A stretch of 64,000 nt of DNA from Brachionus rotundiformis. Its lineage: Eukaryota; Rotifera; Eurotatoria; Ploima; Brachionidae. The stretch covers positions 1,845,430 to 1,909,429 of the forward strand of contig JAESIW010000118.1 in NCBI GenBank assembly GCA_016802295.1. Reading direction: 5' to 3'. Below, piece after piece: positions 42,082-52,291 of this stretch. A program made the translations under genes and the position numbers. The notes under the pieces are model-generated. The model ran no database searches. It was not told the origin of the DNA and saw only the letters and a list, made by a program, of their open reading frames with translations. The stretch's first letter is position 1, and each line of letters begins with the position of its first letter.

Positions 42082-43440
42082 ATGAGTGCCGAGAGCCATA
42101 GAGACTTTTCTACCAAAAATGTATCAGAAATAAATGAAAGTTCTAAAATAGTAGTACCAAACTCAGAAAAAAATTATCTAAATGCGGAAGAAAAGACAAT
42201 TTTTCCAATAAATCACATTGCTGATAAAGCCAATGATCAAGCAATTCGAGTTAAATCGAGAAAAAAACGTCGTCCAAAACAAATAATTATAATAGAAACT
42301 CCGTCACCAAGAACCAAAAGCAAAATGAAAAAAGTGCACGTAAAATACGCAAGTCAGCCTAAAACATTAATAAGACAGATCCAGCCTGAATTACCAACTG
42401 CTCAAGGTCCGAAAACCCTTAGTCTTATTCGTAACACTCCTAAATACAGACCTGTGATTGTGGCACAGCCTCAGCCTCTAATTCTCACTCAAGTTGCTGT
42501 GCCACTTATTAAAGTCCCTGTTTATGGTCAAAATTTCCAATTAAGTGGTGCCAATCAAGCAAATAAAATCAACCCAAACACACTCGCATCTAACCAAATA
42601 AGAAATTTTCCCTCAAATTTGAATCAAAATTTTCCACCACCAGCGCAAAAATTTGGCAATCAACCTATTTTTGGCAGGCCAGGTCCAGCACCAGGCTATA
42701 ACAATTTTAGTAATACAAATACGTCCAAATCACACTATGCGTACGGACAACAGATAATTAAACAAGATTCAGAGAAAGATGTGTCTGAGAGAGAATTATC
42801 TCCAATTATGCTATTTCATGATCAAGAGGATGATGAACAGATAAAAAAAGGAAATAAAATACAATCTGATAATGGCGAATCTCTAAACGACGAATCCCAG
42901 TCAACATTGAAGAGCCGTCAAGGTGCCAAATCTAAATTTGGGCGCAATAAGCTCGACTTCATTTCAAATCTATTCGATGGCTATTATTACACAAATATAG
43001 ATTATGGTCAAGATGGTTCTGAAGTTGATGCCAATCTTATAGACAAAGTTCAACCTTTGGACAAAAATGAAAGTAAAAAAATTAACTATTCCAATCCAAA
43101 CTTGGATAATCAAAGCAGTGCTCGATTTTCAACCACAGTGACAAATAGTAGTAATCTACCACCAATAAATACAAATTCAGATGCTTTTAGAGAAAGACAG
43201 CTTGTTTCAAATGGGCGAAAATTCGCCTCTGGCCAAGTCTATCCGACAGACAGAATGTCACAGTCAATGAAAAACCATTCGGTTGGAAGTCTTCCTCAAT
43301 TGTCTCCAAGAGCTAAGAATGATGAACTAGATGAAACTAGGATAAAGTCGAGTTTAAAGACTGCTAGTTCTAAAAACTCTAATAATACCAAGCAAAAGCA
43401 GTTGAATTATCCACGAAACTCTGTTTTGGCAAATTATTAA
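42082..43440 (+). CDS. Unknown, largely disordered basic/polar protein
   Basis: An open frame of 452 residues from ATG 42082. It is rich in Ser, Asn, Lys, Pro and Gln. Visible pieces are a basic cluster (RVKSRKKRRPKQIIIIETPS), a Pro/Gln stretch (PVIVAQPQPLILTQVAVPLI), PPPAQKFGNQPIFGRPGPAP and the more ordered LDFISNLFDGYYYTNIDYGQ. No domain or transmembrane segment is recognised. The frame stays open upstream of the ATG to a likely acceptor (TTTTTTTAAAG at about 42041), so a 5' exon may exist and the true start may be earlier. It follows MCRS1 by about 400 bp on the same strand. Confidence 0.65.
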   Translation: MSAESHRDFSTKNVSEINESSKIVVPNSEKNYLNAEEKTIFPINHIADKANDQAIRVKSRKKRRPKQIIIIETPSPRTKSKMKKVHVKYASQPKTLIRQIQPELPTAQGPKTLSLIRNTPKYRPVIVAQPQPLILTQVAVPLIKVPVYGQNFQLSGANQANKINPNTLASNQIRNFPSNLNQNFPPPAQKFGNQPIFGRPGPAPGYNNFSNTNTSKSHYAYGQQIIKQDSEKDVSERELSPIMLFHDQEDDEQIKKGNKIQSDNGESLNDESQSTLKSRQGAKSKFGRNKLDFISNLFDGYYYTNIDYGQDGSEVDANLIDKVQPLDKNESKKINYSNPNLDNQSSARFSTTVTNSSNLPPINTNSDAFRERQLVSNGRKFASGQVYPTDRMSQSMKNHSVGSLPQLSPRAKNDELDETRIKSSLKTASSKNSNNTKQKQLNYPRNSVLANY

Positions 43441-44009
43441 GTCACTTTTTTTTCTAAATTAAATGAAGATTTTATCTTTTGAGTTTGTTCGAATCAAATT
43501 AAAATAAATTTTTATATAAAAAATTGTCTCAGAATGCTTATTTAAATATTAATAATTTTAAAAGCTATTTTATAATAAAATTTAAATTGATTAAAATTTT
43601 TTAATTGTAATTTAATTAGAAATATATAAATTTTTCTGATTAAATAAAAAATTATTTAATATTAAAGTAAAAGTTTTTTTAATTGTCAAAATAAAAACAC
43701 TAAACTTTTCCTGAAGGTATGCTTCTAATTTTAGAGAAAAACTAATCTAATTTAATAATTATTTTTTTAAATAAGAAATAGTAATGATGAATTGTTTCAA
43801 AACTAGAGGATAGCATGTAAATAAATTAGAAAGTAGAGTGATCACCATGACGACTTGAAGAGATATTTAAAAAGAAAAATTTAACTTATTCCAGTAAATT
43901 ACATAATTATGGTAAATTAAGTATTTCTTAAGACTGTGTAACCAATGCCAACATATATTTATCTTAAAAAGGTTTAAGATTGATTTCTTGATTTTATTTT
44001 CTTTTAAAA
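43441..44009. other. Intergenic, AT-rich
   Basis: 569 bp between two tandem plus-strand genes. No motif is seen. Confidence 0.5.
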
Positions 44010-45910
44010 ATGGTTATGGTGATTGACAGGAAAAAGGAAATTACCTATTGTTTTTTGTGCAAAAAAACCTACGATCACAATGTTTGTAGACCTGAATGCC
44101 TTATACCTTGCGGACACACATTTTGCCATGAGTGCATCAAAACACTCACCTCGAAATATTGTCCTAGATGTGATTTGGTTTTCAATCAAATAATACCAGA
44201 CTACGAAATGATGGACATTGTTGGGACAGAGTTAAATTTAAAAGATAACAAAGCAATACCAGAACCAATTAGTGATTCGCAAGAAAGTATAAATAAAATA
44301 ACAGAAGATCAAGATGATCACCTTAATGAGAATGTAAAATAAGAAATTTTTTAATAAAGATAATATTAAGCATTTTTTAAGCAATTAAAACCAGAGTATA
44401 TCCATTTAATAATGGAAGGAACTAAGGAACAACAGCTGATCGGAGTTACCTATGTTCGAAAATTGCTTTCCAAAAACTCCAACCCACCAATAGATGAAAT
44501 AATACAAGCTGGTTTAATTCCCAAACTTATTGAACTTTTGGACAGCAATGATGTCAGCATACAATTCGAATGCATTTGGGCATTGACGAATATCGCTTCT
44601 GGCAATTCAATGCAAACTCAGGCAGTAGTAAAAGCTGGTGCTGTACCAAAATTTATCAATTTATTAGGATCAACATCTCAAAATGTCCAAGAACAAAGTG
44701 TTTGGGCGCTGGGAAATATAGCTGGAGATGGGCCGACATCCCGAGACTTAGTACTTGATCACGGTATACTAGAACCACTATTAAAGTAGATAAAATTTAA
44801 AATTTAATTATCAAAAATATTCTAATTAAAAAATTTATTTTTTTAATACAATTAATTTATTCATTTAATTTGAGAATTTGTTAGCCATCATTTTTTTATC
44901 TAATTGTGTTTTGTATTTAGAATTCTAAATGATAAAACCAAATCATTATCATTTATTAAAAACTCTGTATGGTGTTTGTCCAATTTGTTGCGCTTTAAAC
45001 CATCAGTTGATTTCAACAAAGTAAAAGATGCAATACCAGTTATGGATAGATATTTGGTCGAATGTAATGACAGCGAGATATTGGCAGATGTACTTTGGGG
45101 ACTTGGATATTTGAGTGACGGAAATACGGCACAAATTCAGTTGTTTTTAGACAATATAACAATACAAAATATAAAAAGCAAGCTTAGTCACAGCTCCATT
45201 AGGGTAATACTTCCTAGTCTAAGAATAATGGGAAACATAGCCTCAGGTAGTGATGAACAAACTCAAGTTATATTAGATCTTGATTTACTCAACGATTTAA
45301 AAAAGTGCTTAGAATTAAATAAGACAAATTTTCTGAAAGAAATTTGCTGGACTGTATCCAACATAACTGCTGGTACAAAGTCCCAAATTCAACAGGTTAT
45401 TGACTCGGGTATTGTACCCAAGATAATAGAGTTGATTGAAACAGGGGAATTAGTTGTTAAAAAAGAAGCATTGTGGGTCATTTCGAATGCATTTTATGGT
45501 GGCACCAAAGATCAAATGCTCTACTTGAACAATCTTGGCGTTTTGGAAGTGATTGACAAGCTATTGGCAAAAGCTAGTGATACATCGGTGCAAAATTTGT
45601 GTCTAACCGTGTTCGAGTCAGTTGGTGAAAATTTGGAAAATGTTTTAAAAGTGACCATTAATGATCTTAAATGTAATAATTTGTTTAGGCTTTTTATATC
45701 TATCCAAAAAATTATTGATAATAATAGTTTTTTTATATTTAAGTACCCAAAACTTTACAAGAACTAAAAAATTCTGCTAATTCAGATATTGCTAAAAAAG
45801 CTGCAAAAATTATCAATAAATTCATTTTGAATAGAGGCAGTGAGTCCTATGAAGGTGATGAACAAAGTGATTATCAATTCGATGACGACGACCAAGATGT
45901 TATAAGCTAA
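44010..45910 (+). CDS. RING finger fused to importin-alpha ARM repeats, no IBB domain
   Basis: Four exons (44010-44333, 44382-44785, 44921-45672, 45744-45910) join in phase to 548 residues. Exon 1 encodes a C3HC4 RING: YCFLCKKTY, CLIPCGHTFCHECIKTL, KYCPRCDLVF, then an acidic linker. Exons 2-4 encode an importin-alpha ARM array. It starts EYIHLIMEGTKEQQLIGVTY and contains VRKLLSKNSNPPIDEIIQAG and the NLS-groove W-x3-N helices WALTNIASGNS, WALGNIAGDGP, WCLSNLLRF, WTVSNITAGTK and WVISNAFYGGT. The acidic tail ends DYQFDDDDQDVIS. The IBB domain of normal importin alpha is absent. The exon 1/2 junction is a phase-0, 48-nt GT..AG intron, and homology to importin alpha extends upstream of the first in-frame ATG (44412) right to the acceptor. 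An operon of two genes is the main alternative. The predicted role, an NLS-reading ubiquitin ligase, is inference. Confidence 0.7.
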
Positions 45911-46599
45911 CAGTTGTTGTTAAATTTTATTTTAATAAACAGATAATGGCTTTATATTTATTTAATACCGTAACTATGACGAATAGATGTATTTTTTTGT
46001 TTTAAAACTTAATGTCATATATTTATTTTAGCTAGATAAAAAATATTAGTTTTTAATAAATCAAATGAAGTTAAATTTTATGCTTTTTTATTAGTTCAGG
46101 ATATAAATAAATACGTGGTTTACTAGTCTTGATTTTTTTAATTTAAAAAGAAAAATCTTATTTCAAGTGTCAAAAAGTTTGATCATAACTATTGATAAAA
46201 ATATTTTTTATTTAATTGGTTAAACTTTAATTTAAACAAGTAATAAATTAAATAAAAACAGTCATCATAGCTATGCAACTTGAATGTTCCAATGTACCAA
46301 CCGATCAATAAAATTAGCTTAATTTAAATTTGTTAAAATAAACTTCTACTTTGTTTGTTCAAGCAACTTGGTTTGTGATTTATTTTAAATTGTTTTATTC
46401 AAAAATAAAAATTTAAAAACTAAGTAAAAATTCTTAAGTTTAAAATATATAAGATTATGACATTGTTTTTAATCATTAAAAACATAATTTTTAGACAATT
46501 TTATTAATTTAATATCTAAAGTGATAAATTTAAATATCGTATCATTCTCAACCTCATATACAAATCTCTTTCAAATGACCAACATTGTGGGTAAGAAGC
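45911..46599. other. Intergenic, AT-rich
   Basis: 3' flank of the RING/ARM gene. Nothing is recognised before the LINE relic. Confidence 0.5.
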
Positions 46600-47130
46600 T
46601 CTTTGAATGCCACACTTGGAGAAGAACAAGTAGGATTTAGAACAGATATTATACATTGATCTGATATTTGCTCTAATGATCATCATTAAATTGTTTATAA
46701 CTAACTTTATTTAATTTTATTGACTTAAAGAAAGCCTTTGATTGTATAATGGATGAGGTTTTTTGTCCATTAAAGTTAATTGAGAATAAATGAACATTGA
46801 AAAGGAACGTTGATGAAGGGAAAAAACTTTTATTCACCCACAAAAAACTTATCTATTCTCTTTTTTTTATTTTTTTTAACAAAAATCTAAAAACATCAAG
46901 ACTAAACCGAATAAAACTAGATTTAGTCTGAATGTTGTTCACATCACTATTCCTAATTCTGATTGACCATGTCATGGTGAAAACTGACCGTCCAAGGGGT
47001 ATACAGAAAAATACATTTGCCTAAATAGTTTTCACAGTGGAAGGAAGATACTTGGGATACACTGGCCTGAGATAGTGTTAAAAGATGAACTATACAGAAG
47101 AACAAATTCAGAACCATGTACTTAGAATGA
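46600..47130 (+). mobile_element. LINE relic with reverse-transcriptase fragments
   Basis: Conceptual fragments in order: LGEEQVGFRTDIIH, matching the 'EEQ.GFR.GRS..DQI' RT motif, then NFIDLKKAFDCIMDEV (the 'FIDF.KAFDSI' motif A region). After a deletion comes RKILGIHWPEIVLKDELYRR followed by TNSEP, the C-terminal segment also seen at 6690-6760. Frames shift and stops interrupt. The order and orientation agree with one inserted element that has lost most of its middle. It belongs to the same LINE family as the 6650-6960 relic. Confidence 0.82.
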
Positions 47131-47345
47131 CAGAAACTGAATTGAAATGAAGATAAAGACAAAAGATTACTTAAAAATCAAAATTAATGACCATTTTAAA
47201 TTAAAAAAGTATTTTAAATATCATTTTGAATTATTTGTCACATACCACTTACATGAATGCGATGTTCAGCAGACAAATAATGTGTCGACATGAATTAAAA
47301 TAATTAACCTGTTCGACATAAGTCCATCAATTTTTAATATCTTGA

Positions 47346-47897
47346 ATGGACATTATTCGAACAACAAATACGATTAATAAAAAAACTAAAATGTATTTAA
47401 TTTTTCTATTGATTTTACCAGCAAGTGGCCAATTTGTGCCGGCACCAAACTTCAAACACAGATATGACGAAGAATATTTCCTAACCTACAGGTATTCTAC
47501 CACAACTCAAGCCTCTACGCCAAAACGCGATCCAGACTCGTTGTTTTTCGGTTTTTTCCCCATTTGGTCAGCCATCCTGGTCGCGCTGACAGGCTTTTGT
47601 CTTCTAATATCCCTAGTCGGTGTCTGCTGCTGGATAGTTGGGCTCAAAAATCCGAGAAGAATTTTACAAGAAGAAAGCAAAAAGTACAAAAAGCAGCTCG
47701 AAAAGGAACAACAGATAAAAGAGTATTTGGCAGAGGAGCAATTTTATGATGATATATCTATGCGAATGTTGGATTCAGTGGACAAAAATGTGACTAACAA
47801 CTCAATTGCTAGTGCCAAATTGATAACAGAATCTGAGTACGAGTCTAAAATTTATCTAGAAGCGAAAAAGAAGCGCTTCATGCGAGACCATTTGTAA
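47346..47897 (+). CDS. Small single-pass membrane protein, unknown
   Basis: An open frame of 183 residues. A second in-frame ATG (47391) starts the hydrophobic signal peptide MYLIFLLILPASGQF and is the more likely start (168 residues). A short Thr-rich ectodomain (TTTQASTPKRD) is followed by one transmembrane helix (WSAILVALTGFCLLISLVGV, CCWIVG). The cytosolic tail is charged and helical (SKKYKKQLEKEQQIKEYLAE), coiled-coil-like. Cys residues at the inner end of the helix could be palmitoylated. No family is recognised. Confidence 0.7.
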   Translation: MDIIRTTNTINKKTKMYLIFLLILPASGQFVPAPNFKHRYDEEYFLTYRYSTTTQASTPKRDPDSLFFGFFPIWSAILVALTGFCLLISLVGVCCWIVGLKNPRRILQEESKKYKKQLEKEQQIKEYLAEEQFYDDISMRMLDSVDKNVTNNSIASAKLITESEYESKIYLEAKKKRFMRDHL

Positions 47898-48055
47898 TTT
47901 TCCATATAAAAAATTTAATTTTTAAATAAATGATTAAAAAATAAACAAATTTTTATTAATTTTAAATGCATAAAGTTTAGTTTATAAAGCAAATTTATTT
48001 TATTCTAATGAGTGTAATTATGGATTAAATAAAATTTAAATTAGAGTGTTAAGCT

Positions 48056-48892
48056 ATGAATATTTCTAAAAAATTCTTAATTAAGATTAAGAACTGGTCT
48101 GGTGGAAAAAGGTTATACACAACTTTAGAAGATGATCCAAAAATAGAGTACTTGAAGCAAACATTTTTGCCATTCAATAGACCAAACCACTACGAGTTCT
48201 TGTTGTCAAAGAACAAAAATTTTTCCAAGTTTAAGCGCTCGTCGGTGCTGGTTCCGATTAGTACCCGCATTGAGAAAAACCCGCAAGGACACTATGTTCA
48301 AAAGAGCTTTTTTACTCTGACCAAAAGGACAGATTTGGTAAATTCGTTTAAGGGACAGATTTGTTTTGTGGGCGGAAGGCGGGATCCGACTGACGCAAAC
48401 GATGTTGAAACAGCATTAAGAGAGGCCAAGGAAGAAATTGGTATTGAGCCTGATCAAGTGACTTTTCTGGCCCAACTGTGTCCTATTTTGACCACAAAAG
48501 GAAATTTGATTACTCCCATAGTGGCTTATTTCAATGATGCAATGTTTACACCTGATCTGTCCAAGCACGAAGTTGACTTTGTGTTCGAGCTACCAACTGA
48601 CCGCTTCATTAGAAATGAGAGATATAAAAGTGAAGCGTTTAAAAGAAATAAAGATATTTTTACAGTTCATTATTTTAATGATGTAATTAATGGAAAAGAG
48701 ATAACAACATGGGGCGCTACTGCTCTCATCTGCATCATTATTAGTTCCGTATTGCATTCGAGAATCCCTCAATTCGAGGTTGACAAACAAGATTGTCTTA
48801 CTAATGAGAATATTTATGATTTTTTGGATAATTATCTCATGAAAGCGACTAGGAGTTATTTGGAATATCATGCAAAAAATGATAAAAATTAA
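48056..48892 (+). CDS. CoA-type Nudix hydrolase (NUDT7/NUDT8-like)
   Basis: A single exon encodes 278 residues. The Nudix box reads GGRRDPTDANDVETALREAK followed by EEIG, the expanded form with DPTD used by coenzyme A diphosphatases. GQICFVGG precedes it, and LITPIVAYFND and VDFVFELPTDRFI follow, as in NUDT7/NUDT8. These enzymes cleave CoA and acyl-CoA to 3',5'-ADP and phosphopantetheine. The first 25 residues are basic and amphipathic (ISKKFLIKIKNWSGGKRLYT), fitting mitochondrial import. The C-terminus (KNDKN) is not a PTS1, so NUDT8-like location is more likely than peroxisomal NUDT7. Confidence 0.9.
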   Translation: MNISKKFLIKIKNWSGGKRLYTTLEDDPKIEYLKQTFLPFNRPNHYEFLLSKNKNFSKFKRSSVLVPISTRIEKNPQGHYVQKSFFTLTKRTDLVNSFKGQICFVGGRRDPTDANDVETALREAKEEIGIEPDQVTFLAQLCPILTTKGNLITPIVAYFNDAMFTPDLSKHEVDFVFELPTDRFIRNERYKSEAFKRNKDIFTVHYFNDVINGKEITTWGATALICIIISSVLHSRIPQFEVDKQDCLTNENIYDFLDNYLMKATRSYLEYHAKNDKN

Positions 48893-49657
48893 TGAAAAAT
48901 GTTTAAATTCATTTAATTATTTATTATTAAAATTTTTTTAACTTTTTTTAAAAATAATTAAAACAATTTTGGAAAGATTTTGAATGTGATGTTTTTTTTC
49001 CTAAATAAATATTCTAGAGCTTATTTTAATTGGATTTTTTAAACAAGTCTTTTAAAAAGATGAACCAAAAATTAAGAATTGAATAAATTGAAACTTGAAC
49101 TCAATCAAAATTCACTATTCAAATGACATTTAAGTGGAAATAAATCAAAAAATTTCTTAATTAATTATTGTTCAAATAATTTATCAATTGAATATATTTA
49201 AAAAATTTACTTGAGCTTTGAAAAATAAAAAGAAAAAGTTTAATAGAACAAAAATTAATTAATAATTTATTTTCTTATTAGAAATTTCAATCTTTTTTCG
49301 TAAGAAAATACTAAATAAACTGCTTGCTTTATTTGTTGGTTAATTATGGGATAAAACGATACGAAAAAGCTGGTTCGTTGTCTTATTACCAATTTGGCTA
49401 ATTTTGGTAAAAAAAAGCTAAATGATTGAAAAAATTTTGTTTATCCAGGAAATTAAAATTTGATATTGAATTATACTGTTATCCTTTGAAAATTTATTAA
49501 ATTTTTAAACTTAATTCTCATCAAAATCCTGATTACGCAAATAAATATGGAAAGTTTTTTTTCCTAAAAGGATTTGATTGAATAAATATTTATTTTTTAA
49601 AATTTATAATATATAAACCAAATTTATTCCTCTTTTCTTAAATATTTTTCTTTTGAA
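48893..49657. other. Intergenic, AT-rich
   Basis: 765 bp of AT-rich DNA with no recognisable feature. Confidence 0.5.
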
Positions 49658-50011
49658 ATGAAGATCAAAGAATTTTTTATAATATGCGTAATTATTCAAT
49701 TTGGTATGGCGAACTCTTTATCGTGCTTTTACTGTGACAATTGTACTTTGAACCAGACCAATGTACAGCCAATCGATTGCCAATTGGGCTATAATTATTG
49801 TCACATAGGAATCAGAAACAATTTATTTTTTCAAAGATGCCTGAATGATGTAGAAAATGCAATCAAAACTTATCAATCAAATAAAATATGTAACATTGAT
49901 TTTTGCAATAAAAATTTTGATTCTTATGGTAAAATGGTTAAAAATTGGTCACCAATAATTGATAAAGATAAAATTTTATTTTTTTTCATTTTTTTTTCAT
50001 ATTTTTTATAG
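49658..50011 (+). CDS. Ly6/uPAR (three-finger) domain protein, probably GPI-anchored
   Basis: 117 residues: a signal peptide (FFIICVIIQFGMANS), then SCFYCDNC, DCQLGYNYCHIG, FFQRCLNDVENA and ICNIDFCN. The Cys pattern C-x2-C-x2-C ... C-x6-C ... C ... C-x4-C-N, ending in a CN pair, is that of Ly6/uPAR folds. The chain ends in a hydrophobic stretch (ILFFFIFFSYFL) without a charged tail, as in GPI-anchored members. A cell-surface role is likely; the ligand is unknown. The frame ends 30 nt past typical domain length, so a spliced alternative tail cannot be excluded. Confidence 0.7.
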   Translation: MKIKEFFIICVIIQFGMANSLSCFYCDNCTLNQTNVQPIDCQLGYNYCHIGIRNNLFFQRCLNDVENAIKTYQSNKICNIDFCNKNFDSYGKMVKNWSPIIDKDKILFFFIFFSYFL

Positions 50012-51154
50012 TAAAAATTAAAATTTGAATTAAAGATATATATAATATAATTGTACTTTTTTATTTAGACTTTTTTAAACAAGAAAATTTTTCTAAACCA
50101 TAATAATGTCAATAGATTACTTATCTGAAAAACAAAAAACAATATATTGAATATAAAATATATTAATATATCGTAATTTGCATACCACTAATTTTAATAA
50201 ACTTTTCGCTAATTTAGCGTAAATTATCGTATATTATCCTTTGTTAAAACATTCTAATTTAAAGTCGTATAAAATCAATAAGTTATAGACTGGAATTCTA
50301 TTTAGTTTTTAATTTTAACTCAAAAAATAAAAGAGTATATTTAGAAACAAAGTAATGCAATTTTAAATTAAGCTTTCATAAGCTCATAAATACGAAAAAT
50401 AATGGTACCAACATACAACAATTCAGAAGAGCCTGGTATTGATTTTGGCTCCAGATTTTATATTTAATTTGAAATACTGTTTTTTTTTTTGTTTAAATAA
50501 TAGACATTTTTTCTATTCAATAAGATATAATTGTCAAGGGACAATTTTTATTTTGCCGTTAAGAAATCCTTTTGATTTAATAAAAAATAATATTGGACAT
50601 TGGTATGAGCAAAATTTTACAAATTTTTTTTTTAAATGTTGACTAAATTTAAAATTCAAAAGTAATTTAATTTGATGAGAACAAATTTGGTACCATTATG
50701 TGTACTAAGCACCTAATGGAATAGATAAAATACTGACATTTTTATTTATAGTGTGACATTTTTATATTTATTAACAGGAAAACCTGTTGTGGCAAAGATA
50801 TTATTGATTTGCGCCCAACTGACCACCTAAACAAACACTAAGTAAATTTATTTGAAATTCATAATCAAAATAAAAAACGCAGTCTTTCTTAGTATTTTAA
50901 AATGGCTTAAAATTTTTGTATCGCCGTAAATCATCATTTTTCTAAAATTTCTCTTTTTCTCTTGTGATATCAACGTTCTTTTTTGTCTAAAAATATTCTA
51001 GTAGTTTTTTTGTATAAATAATTTTTAGAAAAAAATCTTTCTTTAATAACGAAAAAAAACGAGATCTGACCAAATACTATTCAATTAATTTGATGAATTA
51101 GGTTCTGTACCAACTGTTACTACAGCTATGTCAAAACTAGCAAAAAAAATATTT

Positions 51155-51320
51155 TTCGGAGGAGATTTTTCGACCTCTTGAGCTAACTTATCTTTTTAGT
51201 TTTTATTCCATGAAAAAAGGTATATTTTGCCAAAATGTTGAAAATTTTACATTATACCATTTTCATATTTTTATATTTTTATATTTTTTGATTTTAATTA
51301 TCAGATTGCCTAAAAAATTT
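51155..51320. repeat. Dispersed repeat, copy 2
   Basis: Shares three ordered blocks with 2396-2515 on the same strand (TAACTTATCTT, CCATGAAAA.AGGTATATTTTGC, TGATTTTAATTATCAGATTG). It is longer than copy 1 because of an insertion of ATTTTTATA-type simple sequence between the second and third block. Confidence 0.6.
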
Positions 51321-51658
51321 TATTTTTTTTATTTTTATTTTATTTGTATATCTGTATCGAGCTAAGGCTCCTTCAGATAAAAAAAAATCAAAATAAAAAT
51401 AAAGTTAAAATAAGATAAAATATATATAAAAAAAAGAAAATAAAATAAAATAAGTTAAAATAGAAAAAAATTAAAATTAGATATTTTGAAATAGAGAATA
51501 ACAGGATACATATTTTTAAATGTCTGAATTTTCAGGGTAAAAAGAAGAAGAAATTTTAAAAAAATGTTTAAGATATAGTCGAAAAAAACCCTCTGGTGTT
51601 AATAGAGTTGAGCCTAAATTGTTCAATTATTACGAAAAATAATTTGTAAACATGAATA

Positions 51659-51686
51659 AAAACACACATTAGATGTGTGTTTTTCA
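51659..51686. repeat. Perfect short hairpin AAAAACACACAT-tag-ATGTGTGTTTTT
   Basis: The two 12-nt arms are exact reverse complements around a 3-nt loop. GT-rich text (TTGTGTGC, TGTGTGTTGG) follows for 60 nt. It could be a palindromic microsatellite or a hairpin former. No function is assigned. Confidence 0.6.
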
Positions 51687-52291
51687 AGTTGTGTGCTCAT
51701 CAGGAATTGAATGTGTGTTGGTTTGATAATTGAGTGTGTGGTGACACAATATTCCTTTATTCTAAATCGTTTTCCATCACAAAAGTTATTTTGTTTATGT
51801 AATTAAGCTTCATGAGAGTTTTAATTTTTGTGGTGAAAAAAAAAAATAAAAGTTAGCACTAAAAAGAATTTAAAGCTCTTTAAAATTAGCTATTCACAGC
51901 GTTCAATCGAACTATTGGACTAGGACAAACATATTGTCATGGCAACATATTTCAAAATTGAAATAATTTATTTATCAAGCGTATAGTACATGCAAAAGAA
52001 ACAGCTCAAATTGCAACAAATTATTCTAGACAAAAATTAAAAATGAATTCGGCATTTAAAGACATGCACATTTGAAATGGCGATAATTGCTTCAAATATT
52101 ATAATTATAATTGAAGCAGCACACACTAATTAGAGAGCGCTCAATTGATATGTATGCTCATCTAGCGCCTCTATCTCGCACATACTTTCTGGCTTATTGC
52201 AATAATTACTTCGCTTTTTCACCCTGAGCTTTCTAGTCTTTTCTATCTTTTAGCATTTTTCTCACAAAGCCAACCCAATCCAGAGGCCAGA

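Larger units (their letters stand above)
50012..52291. other. Intergenic region with a dispersed repeat and hairpin
   Basis: Contains the dispersed repeat copy 2 (51155-51320), A-rich simple sequence at about 51375-51480, and a perfect 12-bp hairpin at 51659-51686. A weak plus frame at 50439-50642 has no motif and is not called. From about 52130 onward composition shifts sharply towards GC, leading into WARS2. Confidence 0.5.

Noticed and set aside
44412..44789. Separate IBB-less importin-alpha gene starting at ATG 44412
   Set aside because: Importin-like sequence continues upstream of this ATG to a splice acceptor in phase with the RING exon, and only 69 bp separate the RING stop from this ATG.
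50439..50642. 67-residue plus-strand frame after the Ly6-like gene
   Set aside because: Phe-rich translation of AT-rich DNA with no signal peptide or cysteine pattern.
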